Shown: piece after piece, positions 37,003 through 45,472 of the stretch
Layout of the letters: each line of letters starts with the position of its first letter
Position numbering within the stretch: position 1 is the first letter of the stretch
DNA from: Methylomonas sp. ZR1
GTDB lineage: Bacteria; Pseudomonadota; Gammaproteobacteria; Methylococcales; Methylomonadaceae
Length of the DNA stretch: 64,000 bases
Reading direction: 5' to 3'
Assembly: GCF_013141865.1 (NCBI RefSeq)
Contig: NZ_RCST01000001.1
Coordinates: 4,216,001 to 4,280,000, forward strand
Notes under the pieces: generated by a model
What the model saw: only the letters and a program-made list of their open reading frames with translations
Told to the model about the DNA's origin: nothing
The model's database searches: none
Position numbers and translations under genes: made by a program

Positions 37003-40000
37003 TCATTTGCTCAGCGACTCCAGCCAGCCGCCGGTTAAGCCGCGCCAAGCCTTTTGCACCAAGCCGTCTTGATCGTGTAACGGCGTGACCTCGACATTGC
37101 CCCAGGGCCCGGCGAGCTTGTATTGCGAGCCGAAAAAATAACCTTCTTTGTAATCGTCAGTCACCACTTGGGTAATGACGGCAGCGATACCGCCCACGAT
37201 TGTACCAGCAATCGGCACTGCCCCGGAACTCTTGGGCACGACGGCAACGCGGTGGTCCATGGTCTTTTTTACCAGGTCGGCGGTGCCGGCTATACTGAGT
37301 TTCGCCGATACCGCGTCTATCAATAAATTGTCGGTATATGCCAAGCCGTTGCTGATTTTGAAGTCGCCGGTAATCTGATCAAAGGCCAAGCCCTGGCGGT
37401 AGACGTCGGTAAAATCCAGGCTCAAGCGTTTAGCCCATTGTTCCATGGCGATCAAACCCAGCAAGCGGCCGAAGCCGGGCTCTATGCTGGAAATGCGGCC
37501 GTCACTGAACTTCAACTGCATTTGCCCGGTCAGGTTGGCCGCTGAAAATTGCTGCGGGGCGCCGCGCCAGCCGCCGTTAAAATTGATTTCGGCGTGTGTG
37601 CCTCTTAAATCGTCGGTAAAACCTAGCTGCGACAGAAACAAGCCGAAACCGTTCATGTTCAGCTTGCCGGTTAATTGCGTCGAACTGCCGCCGACCAGTT
37701 TGATCCAGTCCGCACTGAAATCTATCGTACCGGCCACGCTGGCCAGTTGCACGTGTTTGAAATGAATGCCGTTGATCAGCCGCTCGGTATTCAGCTTCAA
37801 GCTACCCAAATCCACGCCGCGCCATAGCAGTTGCTTGCTGTCGATGTCGATCAAGGGCAAGTCGGTAACGACTTCTTCTGCCGCGTCGAAATTCAGGCTA
37901 TCCATCGCCGACAAATTCAGATAATCCATTTGCAGCTTGATGATGTTGGTGCCGCCGCGCTGGTCGGGGATCGTCAATTTGCCGCGTGCCATCGCGCTGT
38001 CCAACGTGGCTTGCCAAGCTTGATTGATATGCTGCAACCGGCATTTTAGCGCGCCGATGTTCTGGCCTTGCCAGATCAGTTGCTCGGTATCCAGAATAAC
38101 TTCTTTTAACGCCGGCAAACGTTGCTGGGTTTCGTTGTCGGAGAATGCGGCAAGCGCGTCGGACAATTTGAATTGCGGCTGCTTGATTTCCAGCTTCAAC
38201 CCCACCGGTTCGTAAAAGTCCGCCGAGTTCCGGCCGAACACTATATGCCCGGAATGCAGTTGATTTTGTTTGCCGTCGATCAACAGCGCAGCGTTCAACT
38301 CCTTACCGTAAGTAATTTTTAGTGGCAAGTATGGGCTGTTGTTAAAAATAAAGCTTAGATTCAATGCTTGCTCTTGATCGGCCGATTTGGCCAGAGCATC
38401 CTGGGTGTTGATCGTTACGCCCTGTAAGTTGCTGTTAATGCTCAGGGTGGACGGCTTAGCCGCATCGTAAGGCAGCGTCAATACGGTTTGATAATTCAAG
38501 CTGCCGTCGGCAACCTGGTTTTTCAGGAAACTGAATTGTTTTTCCAAGCGCTTGATGTCGGTGGTGCCGTCTATCAGGATTTGCGTGGCACTGGCATCGC
38601 TTTGCAGGATGGCATGTATCGGATAACCCAGGGTACTGCCTTCCAGGCGGTTGCTGCTGACCCGGTCTTCGGTAAAGCGCAGCACACCGCTGATGTCGTT
38701 GACGGCCAGATCGACGGGTTTGACCAGCAAGCGAGCCTTATCCAGATGCGCATCGACTTTGACGGTGGTCGGCAACGTCTCGTAGTAAGCAATTTTCAGA
38801 TCCAGGTCGACTTGGGTATGACCATCCGGGGCCAACACTTTAGCCAGCGGATCGATTTTGGCGCGTAGCGTGGTTTTTTGCAGATACTGCAAGCTTTGCG
38901 GCAGCTTACTCTGCACCTGGCCCAACACGTAAACATAATCGCTATTGGCCAGATCAGGAATCGAAACCACGGCTTGATTGATGTCGACGTTTTCGCTATG
39001 GCCGCCGTTAATCGCCACGTTCAGATCCGCGCCGAGGAATTGCACATCGGCATGCACCGCACGCAAATGCGGCCACAGGGCGTTGAACTGAATTTCGCCG
39101 TCGTCTATCTCAAACACTACTTCAAATAGGCCGGGACCGTTAGTGAACGGGAAGTCCGCTAACCTTCCGTTCAAGCGCATTTCGCCCTTGTCGATATGCC
39201 CGCCGATAAAAGCATCGTCCAGCCAGGCGACCGCATCCTTACCCATGATTTTGGCCGGCAGGTATTGCGGTACATTACTGATGTCTTTGAAATTGTCGAA
39301 ACGGGTGCGCATATCGATGACAGCGCTGTCGTCATTCTTGGGGATGCTGAGTTGCAGATGGGTCTGCGTGTGGAAGGCCGCGCTGTCCAGTTGCAGATTT
39401 TCGCTAGCGATTTGCCAGTCGCTGTCGGTTTGCCGCCAGTTGATTCGGCCTTGTAAACGCGGGACGTCCAGGCTACTCCTAAACATTTGCGGCGCATTGA
39501 ATTTGGCGTTGGTACTGTCGAATATCAGTTGCCCGCCCTGGTCGCCGGCAATGATAGAGCCGCTTAGCTCTTGTAATTGCGGCACGTCGCCTTGCGCATC
39601 GTTGCCCAGTTGGCTGAAATGGCCGTTGAGCGCATAGCGTTGCTGATTGCTCTCAGCGTAAAACGACAGATCGCGCAAAGTGCCGCGTGGATTGAGTGAC
39701 AGCCATTTAGCCCAATCCGTTTGCTCTGCCGTTAAAAACGGCGGTATCAAATGCATCAAGGCTTGCAGATTCAACTGTTTGATCACGCCGCTGAGGTTGC
39801 CTTGCGCATCCTGCTGTAGATAGAGCTCGGCATCCCGCCAGCGCTGATGATTGGCGAAAACGTTGACGTCGTAGGCACTCCAACGTTGCCGGCCGTTTTG
39901 TTCGGTCCAGGCCAGATTGCCTTCAAAGGTGTCGAGTTGCAGCGGTTTGCCTTGCTGTCTGCCGAGTTTAATCTGTTGGCCTTGCAGATAACCGCTAACT

Positions 40001-40803
40001 TGGTAAGGCATCGAGTCGCGCCATTGGCTCCAGATCCGCATATCGCCCGAGCCGGATTCCAAATGCAAACCCAGCGGTAAATCCTCGATCAGCCAAGCCG
40101 GCCCTTGCAGATTGCTGCCTTCCACATAAATTTGGCCGTTGATGCCATTGGCCTGAAAGATATTGCCGTCAAGTTGGGCGGAAATGCGCAAGTTATCGCC
40201 GTATTGCTCCGGTAAACTGCTAACTAGATGGATCTCGTGGCTTTGATCCAGATAGTGGTTTTTGATCAGCAAATCGAAGTGTTCGACCGTTACCGGCGGC
40301 CGATGCCGCTTCAGATCCTGCCACGTCACCTGGCTTTGCAGGATCTCGTATTTGCCGCCCTGTAACAGCCACAGCGGTTGCCCGTCGCTGCTTTGCAGGC
40401 CTTTGATGCTGAGGCTGCCGTCCTCATTACGCAGAATATCCAGTTTGGCGCCCACCAGTGTCACCCAACTGGCGGCCATGGGGTCCTGGGTCAATAGCCA
40501 TTCCAGTAAATCGATACCGATCCGAACTTCTTGCAAACGGATAGCCGGCTTCGCCCCGGCTTCGGCGCCTTCGATAGCGATTTCCCGCAACAATAATTCC
40601 GGGCTGAAGCCGCGCATATTCGCGCCCAGTTTGCCGATATGCAGCGGAATGCCGGTGGTCTCGCGGACTTTTTGTTCCAGCGTGATGCGGTAATCGGCAA
40701 TGTCGATCAAAAAAACCCGTACCGCGCTCAAGACGAGGGCAATCGTGATCAGCGACCAGAACAACAGGTGTCGGGTAGCCCGGGTAACGTGGTGAATAAC
40801 CAA
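37003..40803 (-). CDS. yhdP: AsmA-like inner-membrane protein YhdP
   Basis: At 1266 residues this equals the length of E. coli YhdP. It has an N-terminal transmembrane helix (about 12-32), a very long repeated beta-rich periplasmic stretch (DUF3971), and an AsmA-like C-terminal domain ending with GPWGNVEVTPL. YhdP, TamB and YdbH are bridge proteins thought to carry phospholipids between inner and outer membranes. The gap to rng upstream is only 9 nt, so rng-yhdP form one transcript. Confidence 0.93.
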   Translation of the reverse strand: MVIHHVTRATRHLLFWSLITIALVLSAVRVFLIDIADYRITLEQKVRETTGIPLHIGKLGANMRGFSPELLLREIAIEGAEAGAKPAIRLQEVRIGIDLLEWLLTQDPMAASWVTLVGAKLDILRNEDGSLSIKGLQSSDGQPLWLLQGGKYEILQSQVTWQDLKRHRPPVTVEHFDLLIKNHYLDQSHEIHLVSSLPEQYGDNLRISAQLDGNIFQANGINGQIYVEGSNLQGPAWLIEDLPLGLHLESGSGDMRIWSQWRDSMPYQVSGYLQGQQIKLGRQQGKPLQLDTFEGNLAWTEQNGRQRWSAYDVNVFANHQRWRDAELYLQQDAQGNLSGVIKQLNLQALMHLIPPFLTAEQTDWAKWLSLNPRGTLRDLSFYAESNQQRYALNGHFSQLGNDAQGDVPQLQELSGSIIAGDQGGQLIFDSTNAKFNAPQMFRSSLDVPRLQGRINWRQTDSDWQIASENLQLDSAAFHTQTHLQLSIPKNDDSAVIDMRTRFDNFKDISNVPQYLPAKIMGKDAVAWLDDAFIGGHIDKGEMRLNGRLADFPFTNGPGLFEVVFEIDDGEIQFNALWPHLRAVHADVQFLGADLNVAINGGHSENVDINQAVVSIPDLANSDYVYVLGQVQSKLPQSLQYLQKTTLRAKIDPLAKVLAPDGHTQVDLDLKIAYYETLPTTVKVDAHLDKARLLVKPVDLAVNDISGVLRFTEDRVSSNRLEGSTLGYPIHAILQSDASATQILIDGTTDIKRLEKQFSFLKNQVADGSLNYQTVLTLPYDAAKPSTLSINSNLQGVTINTQDALAKSADQEQALNLSFIFNNSPYLPLKITYGKELNAALLIDGKQNQLHSGHIVFGRNSADFYEPVGLKLEIKQPQFKLSDALAAFSDNETQQRLPALKEVILDTEQLIWQGQNIGALKCRLQHINQAWQATLDSAMARGKLTIPDQRGGTNIIKLQMDYLNLSAMDSLNFDAAEEVVTDLPLIDIDSKQLLWRGVDLGSLKLNTERLINGIHFKHVQLASVAGTIDFSADWIKLVGGSSTQLTGKLNMNGFGLFLSQLGFTDDLRGTHAEINFNGGWRGAPQQFSAANLTGQMQLKFSDGRISSIEPGFGRLLGLIAMEQWAKRLSLDFTDVYRQGLAFDQITGDFKISNGLAYTDNLLIDAVSAKLSIAGTADLVKKTMDHRVAVVPKSSGAVPIAGTIVGGIAAVITQVVTDDYKEGYFFGSQYKLAGPWGNVEVTPLHDQDGLVQKAWRGLTGGWLESLSK

Positions 40804-40812
40804 AATAGCCGC

Positions 40813-42270
40813 CTATAACAACACCACGTCGTAGTGCTCCTGGTTATATTCGGCTTCGGCGCGGATTTTAATGCCGACTTTCAAGAACATTTCCAGCTCC
40901 GCCAGCATATCGGCTTCTTCGTCGAGCAACATTTCCACGACTTGTTCGGAAGCCAGTACCAGGATTTGCTGGACATTGTATTGCCTGACCACGCGAATAA
41001 TTTCCCGAAATATTTCCAGGCAGATTGATTCGGCGGTTTTCAAGACGCCGCGGCCGCCGCAGGTCGAGCAAGGCTCGCAGAGAATGTGTTCCAAACTTTC
41101 GCGGGTACGTTTGCGGGTCATTTCCACCAGGCCCAGCGCGGATACTTCGGTGATCTTGGTCTTGGCGTGGTCCTTGTCCAGGTTGCGCTGCAAGGCCTGC
41201 AACACCTGCTTTTTATGGTCTTCGCTCTGCATATCGATGAAATCGATGATGATGATGCCGCCCAAATTCCGTAGCCGCAATTGCCGGGAAATGGTCTGCG
41301 CCGCTTCCAGATTGGTCTTGAAGATGGTTTCTTCCAGATTGCGACCGCCGACGTAGCCGCCGGTATTGACGTCGACAGTAGTCATCGACTCGGTCTGATC
41401 GAATACCAGATGGCCGCCGGATTTGAGTTTAACCTTGCGGTCCAGGGCCTTGCTGATTTCGTCTTCCACGTTGTAAATATCGAACACCGGCCGCTCGCCC
41501 GAATAATGCTCGATCACAGAAACGATTTCCGGCACGAAGGTTTCGGCGAATTCGACCAAGCGTAGAAAGGTTTCCTTGGAATCGACGCGGATTTTTTCGA
41601 TGCCGTCCTTGTACAAATCCCGCAAGGTGCGGATGCTGAGCGGCAGGTCTTCATGGATCAGGGTTTTGACTTTGGCCTTGCTGCTTTTTTCCAGGATGGA
41701 TTCCCAGAGTTTGTGCAAAAAAGTCATGTCGGAATACAAAATCACGTCTTCCACACATTCGGCGGCGGTGCGAGCGATGAAGCCGCCCGGCACCTGGTGT
41801 TTCAGCTGATAGGCTTCGATGCAAGCCCGCAAGCGGGTGCGTTCGGATTCGCATTCGATACGTTGCGAGACGCCGGAGTTACCGGCATAGGGCATGTAAA
41901 CTTGGTAGCGGGACGGGATGGAAATATCGGTGGTCAACCGCGCCCCTTTGTTGCCGAGCGGATCTTTGGTGACTTGCACCACCAATTTTTGGCCTTCCTT
42001 TAAATAGTGTTCGATATTTTCCGAGGCTCTTTCGGCCAGTTCCTTGCTGCTGAAATCGGAGAGATGCAAAAACGCCGCCTTTTCCAAACCAATATCCACA
42101 AAAGCCGCCTGCATGCCCGGCAACACCCGGCACACTTCGCCTTTGTAAATGTTACCGACCAAACCTTTTTGCCGGACCCGTTCGATAATCAGCTCTTGCA
42201 GGACGCCGTTTTCGATCACCGCGACTCGGGTTTCCGGCGGCGTGACGTTGATTAATATTTCTTCGCTCAT
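40813..42270 (-). CDS. rng: Ribonuclease G
   Basis: A 485-residue endoribonuclease of the RNase E/G family that matures the 16S rRNA 5' end. An S1 domain (about 38-118) includes GNIYKGEVCRVLPGMQAAFVDIG. The catalytic DNase I-like region has VDVNTGGYVG and IIIDFIDM. The zinc-link CEPCSTCGG bridges subunits. The start MSEEILINVTPPETRV at 42270 is chosen by homology; the frame opens 54 codons earlier, inside maf. It overlaps the maf stop by 4 nt. The long C-terminal scaffold of RNase E is absent. Confidence 0.95.
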   Translation of the reverse strand: MSEEILINVTPPETRVAVIENGVLQELIIERVRQKGLVGNIYKGEVCRVLPGMQAAFVDIGLEKAAFLHLSDFSSKELAERASENIEHYLKEGQKLVVQVTKDPLGNKGARLTTDISIPSRYQVYMPYAGNSGVSQRIECESERTRLRACIEAYQLKHQVPGGFIARTAAECVEDVILYSDMTFLHKLWESILEKSSKAKVKTLIHEDLPLSIRTLRDLYKDGIEKIRVDSKETFLRLVEFAETFVPEIVSVIEHYSGERPVFDIYNVEDEISKALDRKVKLKSGGHLVFDQTESMTTVDVNTGGYVGGRNLEETIFKTNLEAAQTISRQLRLRNLGGIIIIDFIDMQSEDHKKQVLQALQRNLDKDHAKTKITEVSALGLVEMTRKRTRESLEHILCEPCSTCGGRGVLKTAESICLEIFREIIRVVRQYNVQQILVLASEQVVEMLLDEEADMLAELEMFLKVGIKIRAEAEYNQEHYDVVLL

Positions 42271-42842
42271 TGGATGATGTCTATGCCTGCTAGGCTTAAT
42301 AATTGCGCGGTTTCGAAGAGCGGTAAGCCCATTACGCCGGAAAAACTGCCGGTGATCGATTCGATAAATACGCTGGCCAAGCCTTGAATCGCATAGGCGC
42401 CAGCCTTGTCGCACGGTTCCCCGGTTTGCCAATAGGCGACGATTTCCTGATGACTCAAGTATCGGAAGCGTACTTCGCTGACGCTAAGCGCTTGCCAGTG
42501 TTGCTCACCGCGTAAGGATACCGCGCTATAGACTTGATGGCTGCGACCGGACAGATGACTGAGCATTTCAATGGCGTGCTGCAAATCGTCCGGTTTGCCG
42601 AGGATGCGGCCGTCGCAAATCACGCTGGTATCCGCGGCCAGTACCGGTAAATCAGTGTCGACCGTTGCCAGACAGAGCGCCGATTTTTCTGCGGCTACCC
42701 GTTCGACGTAAGCAGTCGGTGTTTCGCCCGGCCGCGGCGTTTCGTCAATATCGACCGCCATGATACTGTGACGGATGCCGATTTGCTTGAGCAATTCGCT
42801 GCGGCGCGGCGAGGCGGAGGCCAGGATCAGTTGTGGGTGCAT
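42267..42842 (-). CDS. maf: Maf-family nucleotide pyrophosphatase (YhdE type)
   Basis: A 191-residue protein starting MHPQLILASASPRRSELL, with VDETP-type and AADTSV motifs. It hydrolyses non-canonical or methylated dTTP/UTP-type nucleotides to limit misincorporation. The order rlmH-maf-rng-yhdP on one strand matches the standard gammaproteobacterial cluster. It sits 4 nt downstream of rlmH. Confidence 0.93.
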   Translation of the reverse strand: MHPQLILASASPRRSELLKQIGIRHSIMAVDIDETPRPGETPTAYVERVAAEKSALCLATVDTDLPVLAADTSVICDGRILGKPDDLQHAIEMLSHLSGRSHQVYSAVSLRGEQHWQALSVSEVRFRYLSHQEIVAYWQTGEPCDKAGAYAIQGLASVFIESITGSFSGVMGLPLFETAQLLSLAGIDIIQ

Positions 42843-42846
42843 GCGC

Positions 42847-43311
42847 TTAACGATGGTAAGGGTGGTTATTCAACAGACTCCAGGCCCGGTAGATTTGTTC
42901 AGCGACAATCACTCGAACCAAGGGATGCGGGAAGGTCAGCGGCGATAAACTCCAGGATTCCTGTGCCAAGTCGCGCACTTGCTGGGATAAACCTTCCGGT
43001 CCGCCTATCATTAATGCGACCGGCTGACCGTTGCCCAGCCAGCGTTGCAAGGCTTGCGCCAAATTCGGCGTGGTCCAGGGTTTGCCGGGTATGTCCAGCG
43101 TCACCACGTGCGCCCGGCTGGGCAATGCCGCTATCATGCGTTCTCCTTCGTCCTTGGTGATTCGGGCAATGTCGCCGCTACGGCGTTTGTCCGGGGCAAT
43201 TTCCTTTAGCAGCAACTCGCATTCGCGCGGCAGCCGCTTGGCATATTCATTATAACCTTGCTGTACCCAGTCCGGCATTTTGTTGCCGACGGCTATCATG
43301 TGGATTTGCAT
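42847..43311 (-). CDS. rlmH: 23S rRNA (pseudouridine-1915-N3)-methyltransferase RlmH
   Basis: A 154-residue SPOUT methyltransferase. The knot region has ALMIGGPEGLSQQV, and the C-terminal LSPLTFPHPLVRVIVAEQIYRAW is diagnostic. It methylates pseudouridine 1915 in 23S rRNA using S-adenosylmethionine. In many relatives rsfS and nadD come directly upstream; here they do not, and the carbon-uptake locus begins instead. Confidence 0.95.
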   Translation of the reverse strand: MQIHMIAVGNKMPDWVQQGYNEYAKRLPRECELLLKEIAPDKRRSGDIARITKDEGERMIAALPSRAHVVTLDIPGKPWTTPNLAQALQRWLGNGQPVALMIGGPEGLSQQVRDLAQESWSLSPLTFPHPLVRVIVAEQIYRAWSLLNNHPYHR

Positions 43312-43635
43312 AGTTGTTACAGGCTATCAATTCGCGGGAAAACGGGGTGAAGAACTCGGGTGGCATTCATACGCACAGCGTTTACAAACGTCGCCGAGCT
43401 ATTGGCGCTAATCGCTAGCGTGACCATGTTTGGCATGCGCAGGATCCCCAAATCCCGATATTTTTTGCTGCGCTTAGGTTACACGAAGCGCCGGGCTTTG
43501 CGAAATCGGCTCTACCGTCCGATAGTGCAAGCCCTAAACGGCCGTCTGGTTTATTTAAACCAATTCTTGGTCGGATTGGCTTTTTTCAACCAAATGTCGT
43601 TAGAATGTTTGCTGTATTGGACTTAGACGATAACA
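43312..43635 (+). promoter_or_regulatory. Gene-poor gap between rlmH and the carbon-uptake locus
   Basis: This 324-bp stretch separates divergent genes. A weak promoter-like pair TTGGCT (43576-43581) and TAGAAT (43601-43606), with a long 19-bp spacer, precedes the first NuoM-like gene. An 88-codon frame beginning with GTG at 43360 has no recognisable features and is not called. I see no RNA gene or terminator here. Confidence 0.35.
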
Positions 43636-45108
43636 ATGGTGATGCTAAGCGCGCTGTTATGGACCCCGGCGCTGGGGGCAATATTGCTGGTACTGGTCTC
43701 CGGCCGGAATAGCCGATTGATCAGAATTGTAGCTAATGTATTCAGCTTGGCGGCTTTGTTGCTGGCTGGTTTGCTATTGCTCCAGTTTGACGCCGACGAC
43801 ACCGCGCTGCAATTTAGCGAGTTCTATCCGCTTAACCCCAAACTGGGCAGTGCTTATGCTTTGGGTGTGGACGGCCTGTCCATGCCGATGCTGGTGCTGG
43901 CTGCGCTGTTGACTTGCATTGCCCTGCTGGCTTCCTTTTCTTTGGCCGATAGCATCAAGGGCTATCATATTTCCGTGCTATTGTTGGAATTCGGCATGCT
44001 CGGCGTGTTTATGGCGCAAGACTGGGCGCTGTTTTACATCTTCTGGGAAGTGACCTTGATCCCGCTGTTTTTCCTGATCGACCGCTGGGGCGGCAAACGC
44101 CGGCATGCCGCCAGTTTGAATTTCGTGCTGTATACCATGGGCGGCTCGGTGTTTATGTTGCTGAGTTTGCTGGCGATCAGTCAATACGATCTGGAAAACC
44201 AGGGCTCTTTGATGGCATCGATGGGCCAAGCCGCGCAAAACATGCCGGAGATCGAACAGGTTTTGGTTCTGCTGGGCTTCCTGATCGGCTTTGGCGTGAA
44301 AATGCCGATTTTTCCGCTGCATGGCTGGCTACCGTTGGCTCACGTCGAAGCGCCTAGTCCAATCAGCATTTTACTCTCGGGCATTCTCTTAAAAATGGGC
44401 GCCTACGGCTTGCTGCGCTGCGTGGTGATGCTGCCGGTCGCCGCCAAATTGATTCAACCGCTGCTGGTATTTCTGGCCCTGTTCGGCATGCTTTACGGCG
44501 GCTTGCTGGCCTGGCGGCAACGCGATCTGAAAGCCATGGTGGCCTACTCCTCTTTGAGTCATATGGGTGTGGTCCTGCTGGGCATCGCCGCGCTGAATCA
44601 AACCGGCTTCACCGGTGCGATATTACAAATGACCGCGCACGGCCTGATCGCCGGCGCGTTGTTTTTATTGGTGGGTCTGCTTTACGAACGCACGCATACC
44701 CGTAACATTCAAGATTACAGTTCGCTGGTGCAGGTCATGCCGCGCTTCGCCACCTTAACCACCTTGACCTTGCTGGCGGCCATGGGCTTGCCCGGCTCCG
44801 TGGGTTTTATCGCGGAACTGCATACCCTAATCGGCGGCTTTCAGGAATGGGGCGGTTTGATGGTGTTTTTTAGCCTCAGTATTCTGATCAGCGCCGCCTA
44901 TGCGATGCGCACCATCGGCTTGCTGTTTACCGGTCCGGTGAAGTCGCAAATGCTTAATATTGCCGATCTGAAACCGCTTGAACTGATGGCGTCCGGCGTA
45001 TTGGTGGCGGGTATCGTGTTGTTCGGTTTGTTGCCGGCGCCTTTGATTGATTTGTCTACCGCGACGGTGGGGAAGATGTTGTTGGTGATGGGGGAGAGGT
45101 TGCCGTGA
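43636..45108 (+). CDS. NuoM/MrpD-like proton-translocating membrane subunit (first of four)
   Basis: A 490-residue protein with about 14 transmembrane helices of the proton-antiporter family. Key residues are kept: Glu138 in FYIFWEVTLIP, Lys221 in GVKMPIFPLHGWLP and Lys252 in GILLKMGAYGLLR. Similarity to NuoM of complex I is clear, but no other complex I subunits are present. Its position ahead of dabA and three similar genes, all in the same direction, suggests it is part of a DabB-like membrane module rather than NADH dehydrogenase. A 364-bp gap containing a dispersed repeat separates it from dabA, so it may have its own transcript. Confidence 0.88.
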   Translation: MVMLSALLWTPALGAILLVLVSGRNSRLIRIVANVFSLAALLLAGLLLLQFDADDTALQFSEFYPLNPKLGSAYALGVDGLSMPMLVLAALLTCIALLASFSLADSIKGYHISVLLLEFGMLGVFMAQDWALFYIFWEVTLIPLFFLIDRWGGKRRHAASLNFVLYTMGGSVFMLLSLLAISQYDLENQGSLMASMGQAAQNMPEIEQVLVLLGFLIGFGVKMPIFPLHGWLPLAHVEAPSPISILLSGILLKMGAYGLLRCVVMLPVAAKLIQPLLVFLALFGMLYGGLLAWRQRDLKAMVAYSSLSHMGVVLLGIAALNQTGFTGAILQMTAHGLIAGALFLLVGLLYERTHTRNIQDYSSLVQVMPRFATLTTLTLLAAMGLPGSVGFIAELHTLIGGFQEWGGLMVFFSLSILISAAYAMRTIGLLFTGPVKSQMLNIADLKPLELMASGVLVAGIVLFGLLPAPLIDLSTATVGKMLLVMGERLP

Positions 45109-45472
45109 TGTTGTTTTTTGTTGAACGTGCGGTTGCTTGGATAATGATGTGTCGCTATCGCGACGGCATTTTAACGTCGGTTCTCGGACCGACAGCCGAG
45201 CTACTTTCTTTTGCTCCGCCAAAAGAAAGTAGCCAAAGAAAAGGCGGCCCGGACGCCGCTTTTATCCTGCGCTCCAGAGCGTTCGCCGAGGGTTGCCGAA
45301 AGGGCCATCCTTGGCCCTTCGGCAACGCTTCGCATCCATGCGCCGCCCCTATCGGGCTATTCTCGGCGAACGCTCCGGTGCTCGGCGCGGCATACGGGAT
45401 AAACACCGTTACCAACTTCAAGGGACGACCCCAATCGTTTGGCGTGTCAATGAATATGGAATTGATTTGACC
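45109..45472. repeat. Dispersed palindromic repeat between NuoM-like gene and dabA
   Basis: This gene-free gap holds two strong hairpins. The first is CTACTTTCTTTT (45201-45212) with AAAAGAAAGTAG (45221-45232), a perfect 12-bp arm pair around GCTCCGCC. The second is GTTGCCGAAAGGGCCA (45292-45307) against TGGCCCTTCGGCAAC (45312-45326), with one bulge. The core at about 45195-45400 (AAAGAAAGTAGCCAAAGAAAAGGCG-type text) resembles a repeat scattered through many gammaproteobacterial genomes, known to me from general experience and not searched here. Frames crossing it on both strands are artefacts. Confidence 0.65.

Noticed and set aside
42271..42432. 54-codon N-terminal extension of RNase G
   Set aside because: It lies inside maf in another frame and has no family similarity.
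43360..43626. 88-codon frame upstream of the first NuoM-like gene
   Set aside because: It begins with GTG, has no Shine-Dalgarno, is Arg-rich without a recognisable motif, and covers the probable promoter region.
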